39,500 nucleotides of DNA. Source: WRIS01 sp964345475. GTDB taxonomy: Bacteria; Actinomycetota; Coriobacteriia; Coriobacteriales; Eggerthellaceae. The notes beneath the pieces are model-generated. The model worked only from the letters and a program-made list of their open reading frames with translations, did no database searches and had not been told where the DNA came from. The stretch lies in NCBI GenBank assembly GCA_964345475.1, contig CAYFQW010000013.1, positions 1 through 39,500 on the forward strand, written 5' to 3'. The position numbers and the translations under genes were made by a program. Positions 7,836 through 15,275 of this stretch are shown here, piece after piece. Each line of letters begins with the position of its first letter. Positions within the stretch are counted from its first letter, which is position 1.

Positions 7836-8291
7836 ATGTCGAACGAAACAATAATTCTGGCGGTACTTTGCCTTGTGTATCATGAGGATAAGATATTGCT
7901 GCAGAACCGCGTCGCCCACAACTGGCCTGGCGTCACCTTTCCTGGAGGGCATGTAGAGCAGGGAGAATCGTTTGTAGAAGCGATAAAAAGGGAAATCAAG
8001 GAAGAGACGGGGTTGAGTATTAAAAACCCTCGGATATGTGGCGTCAAACAATTTCGGGCCGAGCCTAATGAACGATATGTCGTGATTCTTTTCAAAACAA
8101 ACGAGTTTTCTGGACAACTCAGCTCTTCTGAAGAGGGAAAGATGTGCTGGGTAAAGAGGGCCGATATTGATTCCTGCACGTTAGCCCCTGATTTCAAAGA
8201 ACTGCTTAGAATTTTTGATGAAGAAGACCTGCAGGAACTCGTTTATCGTTCCGAAAAAGTAAATATGCAAGACAGGATAGAGCTACATTAG
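7836..8291 (+). CDS. Nudix (MutT-like) hydrolase
   Basis: The 151-residue protein has a complete Nudix box: Gly38, Glu44, then REIKEETGL at 52-60 (G-x5-E-x7-REUxEExGU). The proteins cleave nucleoside diphosphates linked to another group, often 8-oxo-dGTP or related damaged nucleotides; the true substrate is not predictable here. GAAAGGGG precedes the ATG at good spacing. A TATAAT at 7770-7775 lies upstream but has no matching -35. The 12-base TTGCTGCAGAAC occurs both upstream (7782-7793) and within codons 21-24 (7896-7907), probably by chance. It ends 19 bases before the convergent tRNA-Cys gene. Confidence 0.88.
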   Translation: MSNETIILAVLCLVYHEDKILLQNRVAHNWPGVTFPGGHVEQGESFVEAIKREIKEETGLSIKNPRICGVKQFRAEPNERYVVILFKTNEFSGQLSSSEEGKMCWVKRADIDSCTLAPDFKELLRIFDEEDLQELVYRSEKVNMQDRIELH

Positions 8292-8310
8292 ACAGAAGGG
8301 AAATTTGAAT

Positions 8311-8384
8311 TGGAGGCGACGCCCGGATTTGAACCGGGGATAAAGGCTTTGCAGGCCTCTGCCTTACCACTTGGCCACGTCGCC
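8311..8384 (-). tRNA. tRNA-Cys (anticodon GCA)
   Basis: On the minus strand the acceptor GGCGACG pairs with CGTCGCC, followed by T and an encoded CCA. The anticodon loop is CTGCAAA, giving GCA with a normal U33, inside a GAGGC/GCCTT stem with one G-U pair. The T-arm holds GGTTCAAATCC. It lies downstream of tRNA-Gly on the same strand, separated by a strong hairpin. Confidence 0.96.
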
Positions 8385-8398
8385 GATTAAAGCTTAAA

Positions 8399-8431
8399 GA
8401 AGGCCGGTAACAAAAATAGTGACCGGCCTTC
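8399..8431 (-). terminator. Hairpin between tRNA-Gly and tRNA-Cys
   Basis: Perfect 10-bp arms GAAGGCCGGT and ACCGGCCTTC enclose 13 bases. On the minus strand it is followed by TTTAAGCTTTAA, so it resembles a rho-independent terminator for tRNA-Gly. Only about 14 bases remain before the 5' end of tRNA-Cys, too few for a separate promoter, so partial read-through or a processing role is likely. Confidence 0.55.
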
Positions 8432-8439
8432 GAATTCTC

Positions 8440-8515
8440 TGGAGCGGACGACGGGGTTCGAACCCGCGACCCCAACCTTGGCAAGGTTGTGCTCTACCAG
8501 CTGAGCCACGTCCGC
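8440..8515 (-). tRNA. tRNA-Gly (anticodon GCC)
   Basis: On the minus strand GCGGACG pairs with CGTCCGC, followed by T and an encoded CCA. The anticodon stem CAACC/GGTTG encloses TTGCCAA, so the anticodon is GCC with U33. The T-loop TTCGAAC is canonical. It is the first gene of a tRNA-Gly/tRNA-Cys minus-strand unit. Confidence 0.97.
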
Positions 8516-8528
8516 AGCGCAAGGAGAT

Positions 8529-8557
8529 ACATTACTAAAACCAAGTCTCTTGTGCAA
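8529..8557 (-). promoter_or_regulatory. Possible promoter of the tRNA-Gly/tRNA-Cys unit
   Basis: On the minus strand TTGCAC (8557-8552) and TAATGT (8534-8529) are 17 bases apart, and the -10 ends 13 bases before the tRNA-Gly 5' end. Both hexamers match consensus only partly. The rest of the 8516-8766 gap is AT-rich and holds no credible gene; a weak TTTCCA-N16-TACACT pair (8712-8739) could serve tRNA-Val. Confidence 0.35.
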
Positions 8558-8766
8558 GCCTTTTCTCTAAAAATCGATAATTTTAAGCTTAATGGGTCTA
8601 GAGGAGTGGTCCGTTTCAAAGGTTTCTATGAAGCACGCTTGTTTCAGTATGCGTACCGTTATTCAATACATCTCAAAATTTACTAGATCGCCATAAATAT
8701 AAAGTATTTCTTTTCCAACGTGCCTGATTCTGATACACTAGCTAGCGCTGCCTCAGGATACATCAA

Positions 8767-8841
8767 GGGCGATTAGCTCAGCGGGAGAGCACTGCCTCGA
8801 CACGGCAGGGGTCACTGGTTCAATCCCAGTATCGCCCACCA
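8767..8841 (+). tRNA. tRNA-Val (anticodon GAC) with C at position 33
   Basis: The acceptor GGGCGAT pairs with ATCGCCC, followed by A and an encoded CCA. The D-stem GCTC/GAGC and T-arm ACTGG-TTCAATC-CCAGT are canonical. The anticodon stem CTGCC/GGCAG (8792-8796, 8804-8808) encloses TCGACAC, placing GAC at 34-36 but C, not the near-universal U, at 33. All other arms look intact, so it does not look like a decayed gene. Confidence 0.9.
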
Positions 8842-9034
8842 CTTGATGAAAGCCCTCAAACAGTTCTCAGACTGGCTGGAGCAGAGTCCTTCTTGCTATC
8901 TGTGATACGCCTGAGCGAATCCTTATCGCGGTATCAAATCCAGGTAAACATCGTCTTGTATCAATACTGCACGTCTTGTACCAATACTGCGTGATATGTG
9001 CCTGATAAACACGATGATACATGCTTGCCCAACT
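8842..9034. other. Non-coding gap after tRNA-Val with clustered GATAC/GTATC motifs
   Basis: This stretch lies between tRNA-Val (+) and the end of a minus-strand gene. No convincing coding region or T-tailed terminator was seen. It holds a 20-base tandem near-duplication and several GATAC/GTATC pentamers, including TGATAC (8902-8907) facing GTATCA (8932-8937). Confidence 0.4.
8952..8991. repeat. Two tandem copies of a 20-base unit
   Basis: CGTCTTGTATCAATACTGC (8952-8970) and CGTCTTGTACCAATACTGC (8972-8990) differ at one base and repeat with a 20-base period, close to two helical turns. The core GTATCAATAC is itself a short inverted repeat. The spacing would suit a protein binding the same DNA face twice, but the function is unknown. 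Confidence 0.6.
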
Positions 9035-9814
9035 TTAGAGAAACATTTTAATGCCGACATATGTTGAATCGTCCGGTAGCCCACTTATGGAGTATACGTC
9101 GGAGAGGGGACAGGCAGATATTTGCCAATTATAGGTGGCACCCTCTACCTCTACCTGCCCTTTTCGAAACGTATTACCTGCACCATCAACTCCAGTTTCT
9201 AGCACAGGAAGCTCAGAGAGCCCTTCAGCTAGCAAAGCATTCTCAATGGCTGCTTCGATGCCCTTCGAGTTAAAATCAGCGTATTTCACATTCATTTCAA
9301 TCGAATTGGTTCTATCCACCATTAAGCGCCATGAGCCGTTAAGCAGTTTCACAGCATCAGTGCTTGATAAGCTTCCTATTTGCGTATACATAAGACCTGC
9401 CTCAATGCTAGAAATATCATCTGGAAGCTTTACGAGGTCGAGACCGGAGCCTTCTATCTCCTCTTCCTCGGCCTCCATGAGGGAGATCGTTACGTACCCT
9501 GACTCAGCCAGCTGGGCAGAAATGGATGCGTCATCAAGTAGAATTAAACTGGTGAGCAAGGGTAAGGCTATATCTACTTCCTTATTTATATGGTATTGCA
9601 TGTCCTGCGCATCGCGGGCAGGCGCTTTGATGGTCTTTTCATAGACAGCTTTGAAGACTACTCCACCGATTGCTATAGCGGCTACAACAAAAAGAAGGAG
9701 AATACCCCGAAATATGAGGGGCATTTGAAAAGGGCGCCTGAGCGAAGCTCCGTCTAGGTATGTAACAGATCCCTGTGTGACTCTATCTGCTCTATTTTGA
9801 GGAAAGTGAACCAT
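9035..9814 (-). CDS. Unknown membrane-anchored protein
   Basis: A 259-residue protein not matched to a named family. A cytosolic N-terminal stretch of about 32 residues is followed by one membrane helix (about residues 33-53, FRGILLLFVVAAIAIGGVVF). An extracellular domain of about 200 residues follows, rich in acidic and small residues and containing EAEEEEIEGSG. There is no signal-peptidase box or lipobox, so it is probably an anchored exported protein. AGGAG lies 8 bases before the ATG, and a minus-strand TATAAT at 9853-9848 could be its -10. It is divergent from the TerC-family gene. A 169-codon frame on the opposite strand was judged a shadow. Confidence 0.7.
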   Translation of the reverse strand: MVHFPQNRADRVTQGSVTYLDGASLRRPFQMPLIFRGILLLFVVAAIAIGGVVFKAVYEKTIKAPARDAQDMQYHINKEVDIALPLLTSLILLDDASISAQLAESGYVTISLMEAEEEEIEGSGLDLVKLPDDISSIEAGLMYTQIGSLSSTDAVKLLNGSWRLMVDRTNSIEMNVKYADFNSKGIEAAIENALLAEGLSELPVLETGVDGAGNTFRKGQVEVEGATYNWQISACPLSDVYSISGLPDDSTYVGIKMFL

Positions 9815-9919
9815 GCAGCATCTCCTAGGTGTTTTGATAATTTAGTTATTATATCATTGCCTCGGCCTAGACCTCATGCTAGCATTCTATCTTCAAAGAC
9901 ATCTATTGGAAGAAGAAGC

Positions 9920-10786
9920 ATGGATCTATCTATCTTTACTACGCCGGAAGCCTGGATCAGTTTAATCACTCTCATTTTTTTAGAAATAGTCCTCGGTGTA
10001 GATAACCTTGTTTTTATTGCAATCACAACGAACAGACTGCCAGAAGAAAAACAACATATTGGACGCAAGGTCGGACTCGGCGGCGCCCTTGTCATGCGAA
10101 TTATATTTCTTTCTTTTGCATCGTATCTCGTACATATGACCAGCTCTCTTTTTACCATTGATCTATGGGTTTATAAGCACTCTTTCTCGGTGCGCGATAT
10201 CGTACTCTTGGCTGGGGGAGCTTATCTTATTTATAAAGGTTTATCTGAGATCAAGGACGTCTTGGCCCTCAAAGAGGAAAAAGCCGCACATTGCGAAACA
10301 GCTAAAGCCCTCCATCTGATTAGCCTGCCTCAGGCAGTGTTCACTATCATGGTTATGGATATCGTATTTTCTATTGACTCTGTCATCACAGCAGTCGGTC
10401 TTGCTGAGCATCTCATAATCATGATTATTGCCGTTATGCTCGCTGTGTTTTTAATGATGATATTTATCGATCCAATATCTGACTTCATTAACAACAACCC
10501 CGAAATTAAAATACTGGCGTTGTTCTTCATTGTAGCAATTGGGCTCTTGCTTACCTTTGACAGCCTCGGCGCCCATTCAGGGATCTTTATTTTCGATATG
10601 CCCTGCGAAAAACTTATGGTGTATTTTGCAATGCTCTTCTCCGTTATTCTGGAGCTTATACAGATGCGCTACAGCAAAAACTTTAAAACATGGCAGAAAG
10701 AGCTCGAAAAGCCTTCAGAAGTCGACAATAACCCAGGTACGCATACTGAGGATTCCGAGCCTGAAACAGAAGACATCAGTCTGTAG
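9920..10786 (+). CDS. TerC/Alx-family integral membrane protein, probable metal (Mn) transporter
   Basis: About 288 residues with roughly seven membrane helices. The two TerC hallmarks are EIVLGVDNLVFIAI near residues 20-33 and MDIVFSIDSVITAVG in the middle, each with an acidic residue in a helix. Members export Mn2+ or load secreted enzymes with metal; the name comes from tellurite resistance. The frame runs back to 9797, but the ATG at 9920 is preferred: GGAAGAAG precedes it, it starts directly with the family sequence, and the longer form would overlap the divergent gene. The last 30 residues are a charged cytosolic tail. It ends 11 bases from a convergent gene. Confidence 0.85.
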   Translation: MDLSIFTTPEAWISLITLIFLEIVLGVDNLVFIAITTNRLPEEKQHIGRKVGLGGALVMRIIFLSFASYLVHMTSSLFTIDLWVYKHSFSVRDIVLLAGGAYLIYKGLSEIKDVLALKEEKAAHCETAKALHLISLPQAVFTIMVMDIVFSIDSVITAVGLAEHLIIMIIAVMLAVFLMMIFIDPISDFINNNPEIKILALFFIVAIGLLLTFDSLGAHSGIFIFDMPCEKLMVYFAMLFSVILELIQMRYSKNFKTWQKELEKPSEVDNNPGTHTEDSEPETEDISL

Positions 10787-10797
10787 AAGCTTACTGC

Positions 10798-11703
10798 TTA
10801 CGCAAATAAGTCGTATCCTTCTTCGGAAATATAAAAACGTACCGCACGCTTAAGAACGCGCACTTTAAATGGCGTTGTAAGCTTGACGGGTTCTCCGTCA
10901 TACTGCACTTCAAGAGGGGGATCGGCATGTACCTCCACTGATTCAGCACTATGGATTTCAAGGGCTTCACTGCGATCGGGATACTCACCCGCTCTATCTC
11001 TTATTCCTGCAATGAAGGCTGGAATAAGATCGAAGGCAGTAGATCCTTTGAGTATGATGATATCGAGCTTGCCATCCCGTGGCTTATTGTCGTGAGTGAT
11101 AGGGATATCAAACTGTATTCGAGAGAAGTTTGCTATAAGAATACCTACGCCCTCGCTATAAATAGTTTGACCGTCGATAATTATTGTAAATTTTGATTTT
11201 TGCGGCAAGGGATTCGTCAAGGCGGCTGAAACGTAGGCAAGGCTTCCAAATATTTTTTTTGTTGGCTTAGCGCCATTCATGATCACGGCGTCATAGCCGG
11301 CACCTGCCATTATTTCGAACCCGTAGGTTTTGTCTTGTATAACGAGCTCGCCAATATCAAAATCGAGAGTCCTTCCTGAACGGACAAGCTTACTTAAGGC
11401 ATGTGGCTCATTTGGAGAGGCCAGGTTAAGCGCTAAAAGGTTAGCCGTTCCCGCGGGGAAGGGGAGGACAGGAATTCCTGTATTGCGCAAGCAATAGCTC
11501 ACGGTAGCCACGGTTCCATCCCCACCGCTCGCAACAACTGCGTCGAACGAAGAAGCTCCTTCTATCAAGTCTTCAATTCTTGTCTCTCCGCTGGTGCTGC
11601 GCAGGCACACCTCATCGCCATCACGCAAAAAGGATCGGGCAAAGTCATAAATGGCTCCATCTCTGTAACCACTTGACAAGTTATTTATGATTAATAATCG
11701 CAT
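10798..11703 (-). CDS. Diacylglycerol/lipid kinase family protein (YegS/DgkB-like)
   Basis: About 301 residues. The N-terminal catalytic domain shows GGDGT at residues 60-64 (VVASGGDGTVATVSYCL) and then LPFPAGTANLLA, the nucleotide-binding signature of the DAGK catalytic family. A C-terminal beta-sandwich domain follows, with EVQYDGEPV near the end, a common family element. Members phosphorylate diacylglycerol or related lipids at the membrane, feeding phosphatidate back to phospholipid synthesis; the substrate here is unproven. The start at 11703 (MRLLIINNLSSG) was preferred over upstream frame extensions because it begins the family's first strand and AAAGG precedes it. The divergent RNase D gene starts 63 bases away. 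Confidence 0.87.
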   Translation of the reverse strand: MRLLIINNLSSGYRDGAIYDFARSFLRDGDEVCLRSTSGETRIEDLIEGASSFDAVVASGGDGTVATVSYCLRNTGIPVLPFPAGTANLLALNLASPNEPHALSKLVRSGRTLDFDIGELVIQDKTYGFEIMAGAGYDAVIMNGAKPTKKIFGSLAYVSAALTNPLPQKSKFTIIIDGQTIYSEGVGILIANFSRIQFDIPITHDNKPRDGKLDIIILKGSTAFDLIPAFIAGIRDRAGEYPDRSEALEIHSAESVEVHADPPLEVQYDGEPVKLTTPFKVRVLKRAVRFYISEEGYDLFA

Positions 11704-11766
11704 ATTAGGCCTTTCTGTTATCATAAAGTCATTATATCCGTCTCGTGAGACATATAGGAAATACCC

Positions 11767-12939
11767 TTGTATATAGCAGATCAAGAAACACTTGAGGCTT
11801 TCATCGAGCGTGCACACTCATCTTCGATCCTTGCCATTGATACCGAATTTTTACGAGAAAAAACTTACTACGCCCAGCTGTGTCTTCTCCAGATGGCGAC
11901 TGACGTGGATTCAGTAATAATAGATCCCTTCAAAATCGATAACCTAAACGTACTCCAAGCACTTCTGCAAGACGAACATATTACCAAGCTGTTCCATGCA
12001 GGCTCACAAGACCTTGAAATCTTGCTCCGCTATACGGGGACGCTTGCGAAACCTGTGTTTGATACACAGATAGCAGCTGCCCTCTTAGGCCACACCCAAC
12101 AAATAGGGTACGCAGCGCTCGTGCAATCAGAATGCGATGTGCTGTTGAAAAAAATTGAGTCTTATACCGATTGGTCACGCAGGCCGCTTTCTGAATCCCA
12201 ATTAGAATATGCAGCCGACGATGTTTTGTACCTTCCTGTTCTCTATAAAAAAATGAAACTAAAGCTGGAGCAGAAGGGGAGATTACACTGGCTGGATGAC
12301 GACTTCGAACGCCTTTCTGACCCGGCTTGCTATAGGGAGGACCCTCGGGAACGTTTCAGACGTCTGAAACGGGTTTCTCAGCTTTCGAGGAAGCAGCTCG
12401 CTGCTGCACAGGAAGTAACCGCATGGCGCGAGAAGCAAGCTCAAAAACGAGACATTCCTCGAAAATGGGTACTGACAGATGAGCAGATTGTCGAAGCATG
12501 CAAAAGAGAAGCCTTGAACCTCGATAGCCTCTTTGCCGTCAGGGGAATAAAAGAGAAACTTAACACGAACGATGCTCGAACGGTTGTCAGCCTTATAAGA
12601 AAAGGATTGGAGTCCCCACGCGAATTCTGGCCTGTCTTGGATAAAAGAAAGCGTAACGAGCCAAATGTCGACGTAGAGCTCGACCTCATGGGCGCACTTG
12701 CAAGAACGAGGGCTAAAGAACATGGCATAGCTTTTCAGACGCTTGCGCCCCATGACGATCTCGTACGCCTTGCGCGAGGGTACACGCAGGGAGTCTCTCT
12801 TCTCACCGGTTGGAGAAAAAAACTTGTAGGAGCTGAGCTTCTCGATCTGCTGGCAAACAGAATAAGCCTCGGCTGTAAAGATGGAGAGCTTCAGGTTACG
12901 AGTACTTCACAAATAAATCCCGATTCTCATGCCTCATGA
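11767..12939 (+). CDS. rnd: Ribonuclease D
   Basis: This 390-residue 3'-5' exoribonuclease has the DEDD-y set: Asp25 and Glu27 in IDTEFLREKTYY, Asp82 in FHAGSQDLEILL, and Tyr148/Asp152 in LEYAADDVLYL. An HRDC-type helical domain follows at about residues 205-285, with a second helical region toward the C-terminus. RNase D trims 3' ends of tRNA precursors and other structured RNAs. The start is TTG, with AGGA about 9 bases upstream and the conserved first strand following closely. Its end lies 47 bases before the next gene; that gap holds a -10-like box and a LexA-box-like palindrome. Confidence 0.92.
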   Translation: MYIADQETLEAFIERAHSSSILAIDTEFLREKTYYAQLCLLQMATDVDSVIIDPFKIDNLNVLQALLQDEHITKLFHAGSQDLEILLRYTGTLAKPVFDTQIAAALLGHTQQIGYAALVQSECDVLLKKIESYTDWSRRPLSESQLEYAADDVLYLPVLYKKMKLKLEQKGRLHWLDDDFERLSDPACYREDPRERFRRLKRVSQLSRKQLAAAQEVTAWREKQAQKRDIPRKWVLTDEQIVEACKREALNLDSLFAVRGIKEKLNTNDARTVVSLIRKGLESPREFWPVLDKRKRNEPNVDVELDLMGALARTRAKEHGIAFQTLAPHDDLVRLARGYTQGVSLLTGWRKKLVGAELLDLLANRISLGCKDGELQVTSTSQINPDSHAS

Positions 12940-12948
12940 TATCTCAGA

Positions 12949-12966
12949 TACAATGAACATTTGTTC
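12949..12966 (+). promoter_or_regulatory. -10 box with adjoining LexA-box-like palindrome
   Basis: TACAAT (12949-12954) is a good -10; a partial -35, TTCTCA, lies 19 bases upstream. Immediately after it is GAACATTTGTTC (12955-12966), matching the GAAC-N4-GTTC core of Gram-positive LexA (SOS) boxes, and it would cover the transcription start. The flanking bases are not the ideal C and G. The match is seen; regulation by LexA is inference. Confidence 0.45.
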
Positions 12967-12986
12967 TTACGAGAAGGGAAGTGCAG

Positions 12987-13649
12987 ATGCTTAGCAGCGG
13001 TTATTATCTTGTCATACTCGCCACCTTGGTAATAGGAATGGCCGCCAGTACTTATGTGAATACACAACTTAAAAAGTATTCAAAAGTTCCAACGTCCACA
13101 GGTTTTACTGGTGAAGAAACTGCCCGCCGCATGCTAGAATACTACGGCATCACGGATGTAACAATACGCCGAGGAGGCCGCGATCAAGATTTCTACGACC
13201 CGCGTAGCCGCTCAGTCACTCTCAATCCTGATGTATTCGGAGGGCGAAGCATTACGGCAATGGCAACCGCCTGCCATGAAGTTGGACACGCCTGCCAGCA
13301 TGCGCAAGAATACGGTCCCTTAAAGCTGAGGAGTGCTTTAGTACCCCTTGTCAATATAGCGTCGCAGGCTTGGATATGGCTTCTTATGCTGGGTATTCTG
13401 CTTCAAATCGCTCAATTGCAAAGTCTCGCAATTATCCTGTACGCTCTCGCAGTCATATTCCAGATTGTAACCCTGCCAGTAGAGTTCAACGCCAGCAGTC
13501 GTGCAATGAAATATATGCAAGAAACAGGGGTTATGCAATCTGAGCAAGGCGGTGCTTTCTCTGTTCTCAGGGCATGTGCCTTGACCTATGTTGCTGCTGC
13601 ACTCACCTCAATTCTCCAGCTTCTATGGTTGCTTTCCCAACGCAACTAG
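12987..13649 (+). CDS. Membrane neutral zinc metallopeptidase (YugP-like)
   Basis: About 220 residues. An N-terminal membrane helix (about 5-24) is followed by a domain with the zinc motif HEVGH at residues 97-101 (CHEVGHACQHAQ), then two helices near 120-155 and a C-terminal helix near 200-218. This matches the PF04298/YugP family of integral membrane peptidases, whose substrates are unknown. The ATG at 12987 is preferred over the in-frame GTG at 12981 because AAGGGA then sits 7 bases upstream. It is followed 13 bases later by xseA, and the three genes look like one operon starting at the LexA-like promoter. Confidence 0.85.
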   Translation: MLSSGYYLVILATLVIGMAASTYVNTQLKKYSKVPTSTGFTGEETARRMLEYYGITDVTIRRGGRDQDFYDPRSRSVTLNPDVFGGRSITAMATACHEVGHACQHAQEYGPLKLRSALVPLVNIASQAWIWLLMLGILLQIAQLQSLAIILYALAVIFQIVTLPVEFNASSRAMKYMQETGVMQSEQGGAFSVLRACALTYVAAALTSILQLLWLLSQRN

Positions 13650-13662
13650 GAATTGTAGCGCG

Positions 13663-14976
13663 ATGCCTGTAAGACAAAAAGAACAGAGCCACGAAGGGGC
13701 ACTTTCCGTATCAGCGGCGCTCTCCCAGGTGAAAAACACGCTTGAAACTTTCACTCTCAAAGTGGTCGGAGAGGTCTCTGAGCTTAATGATAAGGCAGGA
13801 TATAAAGCAGTCTATTTTACTTTAAAAGACTCTCGAGCCAGTCTCCCTTGCATGATGTGGGTCAATCGTTACAAGGATGCGGGAGTGCAGCTGCGTGTTG
13901 GTTCTCTCGTTGAAGTTACGGGGCGCTTTACCCTGTACGCGCCAAAGGGCCGTATGAATTTCGATGTTTTCAAGTTGAGCCTCGAAGGGGAGGGCAACCT
14001 AAGGTTAAAAGTAGCTGAACTCGCAAAAAAGCTTCAGGCTGAGGGACTTATGCGAGATGATAAGAAGCTGAGGATTCCTGAGTACCCGCACACAATAGGC
14101 CTGGTAACCTCGCCACGTGGAGCGGCTGTTCATGACGTCTTGCGAACCTTGAGGCGCCGTTACCCCCTTGCGAAGGTATTGTTGGCAGGGGTGCCTGTCG
14201 AAGGCGCAAAGGCTGCCTCGGAGATGGTCTACGCACTTGAAACCCTGGCTTCGTCAGGGGCAGAGCTTATCCTTTTAGTAAGGGGCGGAGGATCCTTCGA
14301 GGATCTCATGCCCTTTAACGATGAATCGCTTTCTCGCTGTATCGCTTCGCTCAATATTCCAGTTGTGACAGGAATAGGGCATGAGCCCGACAACAGCATT
14401 GCCGATTTAGTAGCCGATCTGCGTGCTTCGACACCGACAGCAGCTGCTGAAGCAGTAAGCCCCTCTACAGAATCATTACTGTCGCTGTTAGATTCATGGG
14501 GTGACAAGTTGGCAGACGCGCTGCAGCGAAAAGTAGATCGTCAAACCTATATGGTAGAAAGCTTTTCTAAAAGACCGATATTTGAAGATCCACAGTCTCT
14601 TTTTGCTGCGGAATTTCAGACGCTTGACTCTCTTGAGGATAGGCTTCAAAAGGTTATCCCTTCAAAAATAGAACGGGATACGGTACAGCTCGAATACAAT
14701 TTTGAAAAGCTAAAGGTTCTTGCTTCGTCACTTCTTTCCCGCTTTGAGTCAGAATTTGCTCTTGCCGCCTCTCGCTTGGAGGATCTTTCACCTCTCGCAA
14801 TCCTAGCACGGGGCTATTCTGTAACACGGAATGAAAAAGGAGCGGTGATTAAAAGTGTGGACTCAGTTTGCATCGGCGATGAGCTTCACCTTGACCTTGC
14901 AGATGGCAGCATCGTATGTAGTGCTAACAGTATTCAGAAGATAGATACGCTTACCCGGGAGGCAGAAGATGGATGA
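13663..14976 (+). CDS. xseA: Exodeoxyribonuclease VII large subunit
   Basis: About 437 residues. The N-terminal OB-fold (about 10-105) contains VVGEVSELN and YFTLKDSRASLPCMMW. The catalytic domain shows IGLVTSPRGAAVHDVLRTL, LVRGGGSFEDLMPFNDE and VTGIGHEPDNSIADLVAD with RASTPTAAAE, all XseA hallmarks. A long helical region and the C-terminal ARGYSVTRNEKG strand follow. With XseB it degrades single-stranded DNA to acid-soluble pieces from either end, in repair and recombination. The ATG at 13663 was chosen since upstream codons read through the previous gene. It overlaps xseB by 8 bases. Confidence 0.95.
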   Translation: MPVRQKEQSHEGALSVSAALSQVKNTLETFTLKVVGEVSELNDKAGYKAVYFTLKDSRASLPCMMWVNRYKDAGVQLRVGSLVEVTGRFTLYAPKGRMNFDVFKLSLEGEGNLRLKVAELAKKLQAEGLMRDDKKLRIPEYPHTIGLVTSPRGAAVHDVLRTLRRRYPLAKVLLAGVPVEGAKAASEMVYALETLASSGAELILLVRGGGSFEDLMPFNDESLSRCIASLNIPVVTGIGHEPDNSIADLVADLRASTPTAAAEAVSPSTESLLSLLDSWGDKLADALQRKVDRQTYMVESFSKRPIFEDPQSLFAAEFQTLDSLEDRLQKVIPSKIERDTVQLEYNFEKLKVLASSLLSRFESEFALAASRLEDLSPLAILARGYSVTRNEKGAVIKSVDSVCIGDELHLDLADGSIVCSANSIQKIDTLTREAEDG

Positions 14977-15220
14977 AGTTAAAAAAACGATTGAACAGAT
15001 GAGCTTTCGTGAGGCTATGCAAGAACTTGAGGGAATTGTGGGAATCCTCGAGTCGAATACACTTGAGCTCGAAGACAGTCTAAGCAACTATGAGCGGGGT
15101 ATAGCCCTTTTATCCTCTCTCAGGACAAGACTTGCTGAGGCACAGCAAAAAATCGATGTCTTAGTTGGCGAGCTTGAAGAAACCGCTCAGGACGAAGAAA
15201 TTGATACCACGCTTCCTTAG
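14969..15220 (+). CDS. xseB: Exodeoxyribonuclease VII small subunit
   Basis: This 83-residue acidic, all-helical protein has SFREAMQELEGIVGILESN and LEDSLSNYERGIALL, the standard two-helix XseB pattern; a disordered acidic tail ends the protein. Several XseB chains bind the helical region of XseA. The ATG overlaps the xseA stop region (8 bases) and has GGAGG upstream, so coupled translation is likely. Confidence 0.95.
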   Translation: MDEVKKTIEQMSFREAMQELEGIVGILESNTLELEDSLSNYERGIALLSSLRTRLAEAQQKIDVLVGELEETAQDEEIDTTLP

Positions 15221-15275
15221 CTTACTCTGATTGTGGTTTGTAATCTTGTGCAGTACAAAAAAAGGAGGATTGGTC

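Noticed and set aside
7782..7907. 12-base repeat TTGCTGCAGAAC before and inside the Nudix gene
   Set aside because: One copy is coding and flanks do not match; coincidence is the simplest reading.
8489..8686. 65-codon plus-strand frame over tRNA-Gly
   Set aside because: It begins within a tRNA gene on the other strand and has no coding signs.
9135..9644. 169-codon plus-strand frame opposite the unknown membrane protein
   Set aside because: Ser-rich shadow; the minus-strand gene has a membrane helix and an AGGAG site, this has neither.
9815..9919. Mn-responsive (yybP-ykoY) riboswitch before the TerC gene
   Set aside because: TerC genes often carry one, but this 105-base gap is short, AT-rich and lacks the conserved paired loops; only a small ATGCTAGCAT palindrome is present.
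12283..12753. 156-codon minus-strand frame inside rnd
   Set aside because: Lies fully within the RNase D gene and has no recognisable domain.
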